DNA of 64,000 nucleotides from Pedobacter sp. SL55 (GTDB taxonomy: Bacteria > Bacteroidota > Bacteroidia > Sphingobacteriales > Sphingobacteriaceae). The position numbers and the translations under genes are program-made. Positions 60,726 through 64,000 of this stretch are shown here, piece by piece; within the stretch, counting starts at the first letter, position 1, and each line of letters starts with the position of its first letter. The notes beneath the pieces are model-generated. The model ran no database searches and was not told where the DNA came from. It saw nothing but the letters and a program-made list of their open reading frames with translations. Location: positions 3,410,001-3,474,000 of the forward strand of contig NZ_CP113059.1 of the NCBI RefSeq assembly GCF_026625705.1, written 5' to 3'.

Positions 60726-62231
60726 ATGAATATAGAATTACGTAAACTCACTATCGAAGATTACAATGATCTGCGAGAGTCGATGCAGCAAGCCTATTTA
60801 GATAGTGGCAACGGCGTTTGGAGTAAAGCAAAAATACAGAACCTTTTAAATATTTTCCCCGAGGGACAGCTGTGTATCTCGGTAGATGATAAAGTGGTTG
60901 CTTGTTCGCTTTCTATTATTGTAGACTACGATATATTTGGAGATAACCATACCTACGAGAAAATTACCGGAAAATATACTTTCTCTACACATACGGCTTT
61001 GGGCAATGTACTTTACGGTATCGAAGTTTTTGTGCATCCAGAATACCGTGGTTTAAGGTTAGCTAGACGTTTGTACGAAGCTAGAAAAGAACTTTGCGAA
61101 CTGTTAAACTTAGAGAGCATTATTGCTGGAGGAAGAATTCCGGGTTATCATGAACATGCAGAAAAATTAAGTCCACGCCAATACATTGATAAGGTTAAGG
61201 CAAAAGAAATTTACGACCCAACGTTGAGTTTTCAAATCGCCAATGATTTTCACGTGCGTAAGATTTTGAAAAACTACTTGCCAGGCGATTTAGAATCTAA
61301 GGAATATGCAACACTAATTGAGTGGAACAACATCTATTATCACGATAATGTATCGCCGCGTTCGGCTCAAACCATTAGACTTGGATTGGTGCAATGGCAA
61401 ATGCGTTTGTTCCCAAACATAGATTCGTTTTACGAGCAAGTAAAGTTTTTTATAGATGCAGTAAGCGGCTATAAATCAGACTTTATTATGTTTCCAGAGT
61501 TTTTTAATACGCCTCTGCTAGAGCCTTATAATCATTTACCAGAAAAAGAGGCGATGAAAAAACTGGCTGATAAAACCGAAGAAATTGTGCAGAAATTACA
61601 AGAATACGCAGTTTCCTATAATGTAAACATTATTGCCGGTAGTATGCCTGTTAAAGAAAATGGCAAACTTTACAATGCTACTTATCTTTGTCACAGAAAC
61701 GGACTTACAGAAGATTACCGAAAAATACACATTACGCCTAACGAGCAAAAATACTATGGTATGAGTGGTGGCGATAAAATTGGCGTATTTGATACCGATT
61801 GCGGGAAAATTGGTATTTTGATTTGTTATGATGTAGAGTTTCCTGAGTTGAGTAGAATTTACGCCGACCAAGGAATGCAGATTTTATTTGTACCATTTTT
61901 AACGGATACTCAAAATGGTTACACTAGAGTTAGGCATTGTGCACAAGCAAGGGCTATAGAAAACGAATGTTATGTAGCTATTGCGGGCTGTGTTGGTAAT
62001 TTGCCAAAGGTTAACAATATGGATATCCAATTTGCACAATCGGCGGTATTTACACCGTCAGATTTCGCTTTCCCTACCAATGCAATTAAGGCAGAAACTA
62101 CGCCCAATACAGAAATGATGTTGGTAGTTGATGTTGACTTACATTTGTTAGATGAACTTCATCATTTTGGTACGGTAAAGATTTTGAAAGATCGCAGAAA
62201 GGATTTATACGAAGTAAAGCTGCTTAAATAA
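60726..62231 (+). CDS. Fused GNAT acetyltransferase - carbon-nitrogen hydrolase (nitrilase-like)
   Basis: 501 residues. Residues ~1-165 are a GNAT domain (IEVFVHPEYRGLRLARRLYE, the acetyl-CoA loop). From ~215 begins a nitrilase-superfamily domain with the catalytic triad visible: Glu in FIMFPEFFNTP, Lys in EDYRKIHITPNE, Cys in IGILICYDVEFPE. The fusion is seen in other bacteria; the paired reaction is not established. A plausible guess is acylation and amide hydrolysis on one small molecule. Confidence 0.92.
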   Translation: MNIELRKLTIEDYNDLRESMQQAYLDSGNGVWSKAKIQNLLNIFPEGQLCISVDDKVVACSLSIIVDYDIFGDNHTYEKITGKYTFSTHTALGNVLYGIEVFVHPEYRGLRLARRLYEARKELCELLNLESIIAGGRIPGYHEHAEKLSPRQYIDKVKAKEIYDPTLSFQIANDFHVRKILKNYLPGDLESKEYATLIEWNNIYYHDNVSPRSAQTIRLGLVQWQMRLFPNIDSFYEQVKFFIDAVSGYKSDFIMFPEFFNTPLLEPYNHLPEKEAMKKLADKTEEIVQKLQEYAVSYNVNIIAGSMPVKENGKLYNATYLCHRNGLTEDYRKIHITPNEQKYYGMSGGDKIGVFDTDCGKIGILICYDVEFPELSRIYADQGMQILFVPFLTDTQNGYTRVRHCAQARAIENECYVAIAGCVGNLPKVNNMDIQFAQSAVFTPSDFAFPTNAIKAETTPNTEMMLVVDVDLHLLDELHHFGTVKILKDRRKDLYEVKLLK

Positions 62232-62292
62232 GCAGCTTTACAATCAAAATATAGCCTGTTGGTTGCAGTGGCTAATATTTTATTTTGTTACA

Positions 62293-62535
62293 TTATTTTC
62301 GAAAAAGAACAAACCATAAAATCAACAAAACGACAATTACAATAGGTATAATCCATTTCATGGCTTGCCCTGCCCCTTTGTTGTCTGGCTCATTTACCGT
62401 TGGTGCTGGCGCCGGATTAGATTGATGTGCCTCGTAATCATTTTCTACGTTTGAAGTAGTATGTTTATTTTGATCTTGTATATTGTTTCCTAATTGATTT
62501 TCCATAACGTGAGGTTTAAATTTAGTAGTAACCAT
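62293..62535 (-). CDS. Small C-tail-anchored membrane protein
   Basis: 80 residues, or 70 if it begins at MENQLGNNIQDQNK (62505). A hydrophilic, Asn/Gln/Pro-rich N-terminus is followed by a single C-terminal membrane helix (MKWIIPIVIVVLLILWFVLF, then RK). This is a tail-anchor layout. Function unknown. It is divergent from queG, sharing the 62.5-62.6 kb promoter region. Confidence 0.65.
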   Translation of the reverse strand: MVTTKFKPHVMENQLGNNIQDQNKHTTSNVENDYEAHQSNPAPAPTVNEPDNKGAGQAMKWIIPIVIVVLLILWFVLFRK

Positions 62536-62597
62536 AGCAGCCTTTGCTATTAGTTCTTAAACAACTAAAGTTGACAAAAGGTTTTTTAGTAAAAGTT

Positions 62598-62605
62598 TAT
62601 CTTTG
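62598..62605 (+). promoter_or_regulatory. -7 element (TATCTTTG) 7 nt before queG
   Basis: An exact TAnnTTTG match. It lies inside the longer possible ORF and supports the ATG at 62613. Confidence 0.55.
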
Positions 62606-62612
62606 CCAAATA

Positions 62613-63544
62613 ATGTTTACCCAAGCCTCCAAATACAGTCACATGATTAAGCAAGAAGCCATGCGTTTAGGTTTCATGAGCTGTGGTATTGCCAAGGCAG
62701 ATTTCTTAGAGGAAGAAGCACCGAGGTTAGAAAATTGGTTAAAAGCTAACCATCATGGCGAAATGGGCTACATGGCCAACCATTTCGATAAAAGACTAGA
62801 TCCGAGACTTTTGGTAGATGGCGCCAAATCTGTAGTTTCGTTAACACTAAATTACTATACCGATGAAAAGCAAACTGATGCCAGTGCACCTAAGATATCA
62901 AAGTATGCTTATGGTACAGATTATCATTCGGTAATTAAAGATAAGTTACAAGAACTGATGGCTTTTATCCGTGACCATATTGGCGAAGTTGATGGCCGTT
63001 GTTTTGTGGATTCTGCACCAGTAATGGATAAAGCTTGGGCGCAAAAAGCCGGATTAGGCTGGCGTGGCAAAAATTCAAACTTAATCAGCAAAAAAGCCGG
63101 TTCTTTCTTTTTTTAGCAGAGTTGATTATCGATTTAGACTTGGAGTACGACAATCCTTTTACTACAGATCATTGTGGTTCTTGTACCCGCTGCATTGATG
63201 CCTGCCCTACTGATGCCATTATAGCACCTTATACGGTAGATGGTAGCAAATGTATTTCCTATCTTACAATAGAACTCAAAAACGAAATCCCAACTGAATT
63301 TAAGGGCAAAATGGATAATTGGATGTTTGGTTGCGATGTTTGTCAAGATGTTTGCCCTTGGAATAGGTTTGCTACTACACACCAACAAGAAGATTTTACA
63401 GCCAAAGAAGAATTATTGGGTTTAAGCAAAGCTGAATTGATAGACATGACCGATGAGGTTTTTAAGCGAGTATTTAAGAACTCTCCGGTAAAGCGTACCA
63501 AATACAACGGTTTAAAACGAAACATCGATTTTTTACAACCATGA
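62613..63544 (+). pseudogene. queG: Epoxyqueuosine reductase QueG, split by a one-base frameshift
   Basis: The first frame ([20 protein letters not shown] onward) has [20 protein letters not shown] and ends at KKAGSFFF. With one more T in the T7 run at 63108-63114 it continues [20 protein letters not shown]. The second frame then holds the two cluster motifs [13 protein letters not shown] and [10 protein letters not shown] and ends at 63544. The full protein is ~311 residues, the usual QueG length. QueG reduces epoxyqueuosine to queuosine in tRNA using cobalamin and two [4Fe-4S] clusters. Its stop overlaps the next start (ATGA). Confidence 0.9.
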
Positions 63545-64000
63545 GAAAGCTCATTATAATGATTACTTGTTTTTGGAGTGTTAGTTTGTTTGCGCAAGAA
63601 CTAAAACTAAAGAAACGTAGCAAAAATGCTTTAAGCGGAACCGAATTTGCAAACTCAATTGCTGATACAAGTTTAAGTTTAGTAGATCGCGAGAAAAAGA
63701 TTTTTGAAGAAGTAAGAAGTGGAAACATCCCCTCATTTTTACGGAATTTAAAATCTATACAAATTAAAAAGGTAATCAACACAAAAATCTATATATTAAA
63801 TATTTATACACTTACCGATTATTTAGCTATTGGAACAGATAGCAACTTTTTCTATATCCCAACTACCCCAATGCTAGCACAGCAAATTGCAGATTTAACG
63901 AACTCAATTCTACCTACAAAAACAATGGTAGACGAGATTTTTGCAAACGCTAAGATTAAACTAGCGCCACAACCAATTACGCCAAGCAAAGCGATGACTA
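63541..64000 (+). CDS. Exported protein of unknown function (3' end outside window)
   Basis: ATG overlaps the queG stop, so the two are co-transcribed. The frame stays open to the last base (153 codons). [19 protein letters not shown] is a signal peptide. It continues with [40 protein letters not shown] and [21 protein letters not shown] do not recognise the family. Confidence 0.7.
   Translation, partial: MRKLIIMITCFWSVSLFAQELKLKKRSKNALSGTEFANSIADTSLSLVDREKKIFEEVRSGNIPSFLRNLKSIQIKKVINTKIYILNIYTLTDYLAIGTDSNFFYIPTTPMLAQQIADLTNSILPTKTMVDEIFANAKIKLAPQPITPSKAMT

Overview
This window is a 64 kb chromosomal piece of a Bacteroidota bacterium, most likely Sphingobacteriaceae (Pedobacter-like). The evidence is a SusC/SusD pair at the left edge, AT-rich DNA, TAnnTTTG-type -7 promoter elements, few Shine-Dalgarno sites, and families common in this group (DUF3667, OmpA/PD40/TPR protein, Bacteroidota-type YidC). 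The species call is inference. I see no rRNA, tRNA, CRISPR array or intact insertion sequence.

Layout: 0-3 kb holds the tail of a susC gene and its susD. 3-9.5 kb carries a fused SpmA/SpmB-like membrane protein, an M14 carboxypeptidase, an exported S9 peptidase and a GNAT acetyltransferase. 9.5-10 kb is a gene-free island of hairpins. 10-16.2 kb has pyrG-yidC, an SDR enzyme, surE and a YegS-like lipid kinase. 16.2-18.8 kb has two cell-wall lipoproteins, an M23 peptidase and a NamZ/DUF1343 muramidase. 19-21.5 kb is a small accessory island: a UPF0158 gene and a DUF4143 AAA ATPase between two copies of a 40-bp palindromic repeat, plus a decayed ORF. 21.6-31.8 kb has gcvP, a DUF3667 protein, a nucleoside-type MFS carrier, a bifunctional-nuclease protein, etfBA, a TPR protein and a chromate-type transporter. 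31.9-43 kb has a LOG-family gene, dnaB, rlmB, manC, recQ, a DUF2071 protein, an OmpA/PD40 protein, queE and a Rieske protein. 43.1-43.9 kb is a PIN-type toxin-antitoxin pair with a recognisable operator. 44-64 kb has folD, lepA, a membrane protein, a TIGR01212 radical SAM gene, a di-haem peroxidase, a MATE pump, an AlbA_2 regulator, a DUF4442 thioesterase, gyrA, two paralogous TPR proteins, a 3-hydroxybutyryl-CoA dehydrogenase, ruvB, a GNAT-nitrilase fusion and queG.

Three patterns cut across the genes. First, I reconstruct ten single-base frameshifts in nine genes. Nine of the ten lie in short homopolymer runs and the tenth is a doubled T. In each, restoring one base rejoins a recognisable or coherent protein. 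This rate fits uncorrected sequencing error better than gene decay, so the affected genes are annotated at full length. Second, at least ten housekeeping genes have a TAnnTTTG element ending only 3-8 nt before the start codon, which predicts leaderless or nearly leaderless mRNAs. Third, intergenic gaps carry several unrelated families of dispersed perfect palindromes, some in multiple copies. The best candidates for something not yet described are the leaderless promoter class, the repeat-flanked ATPase/UPF0158 island and the repeat families.
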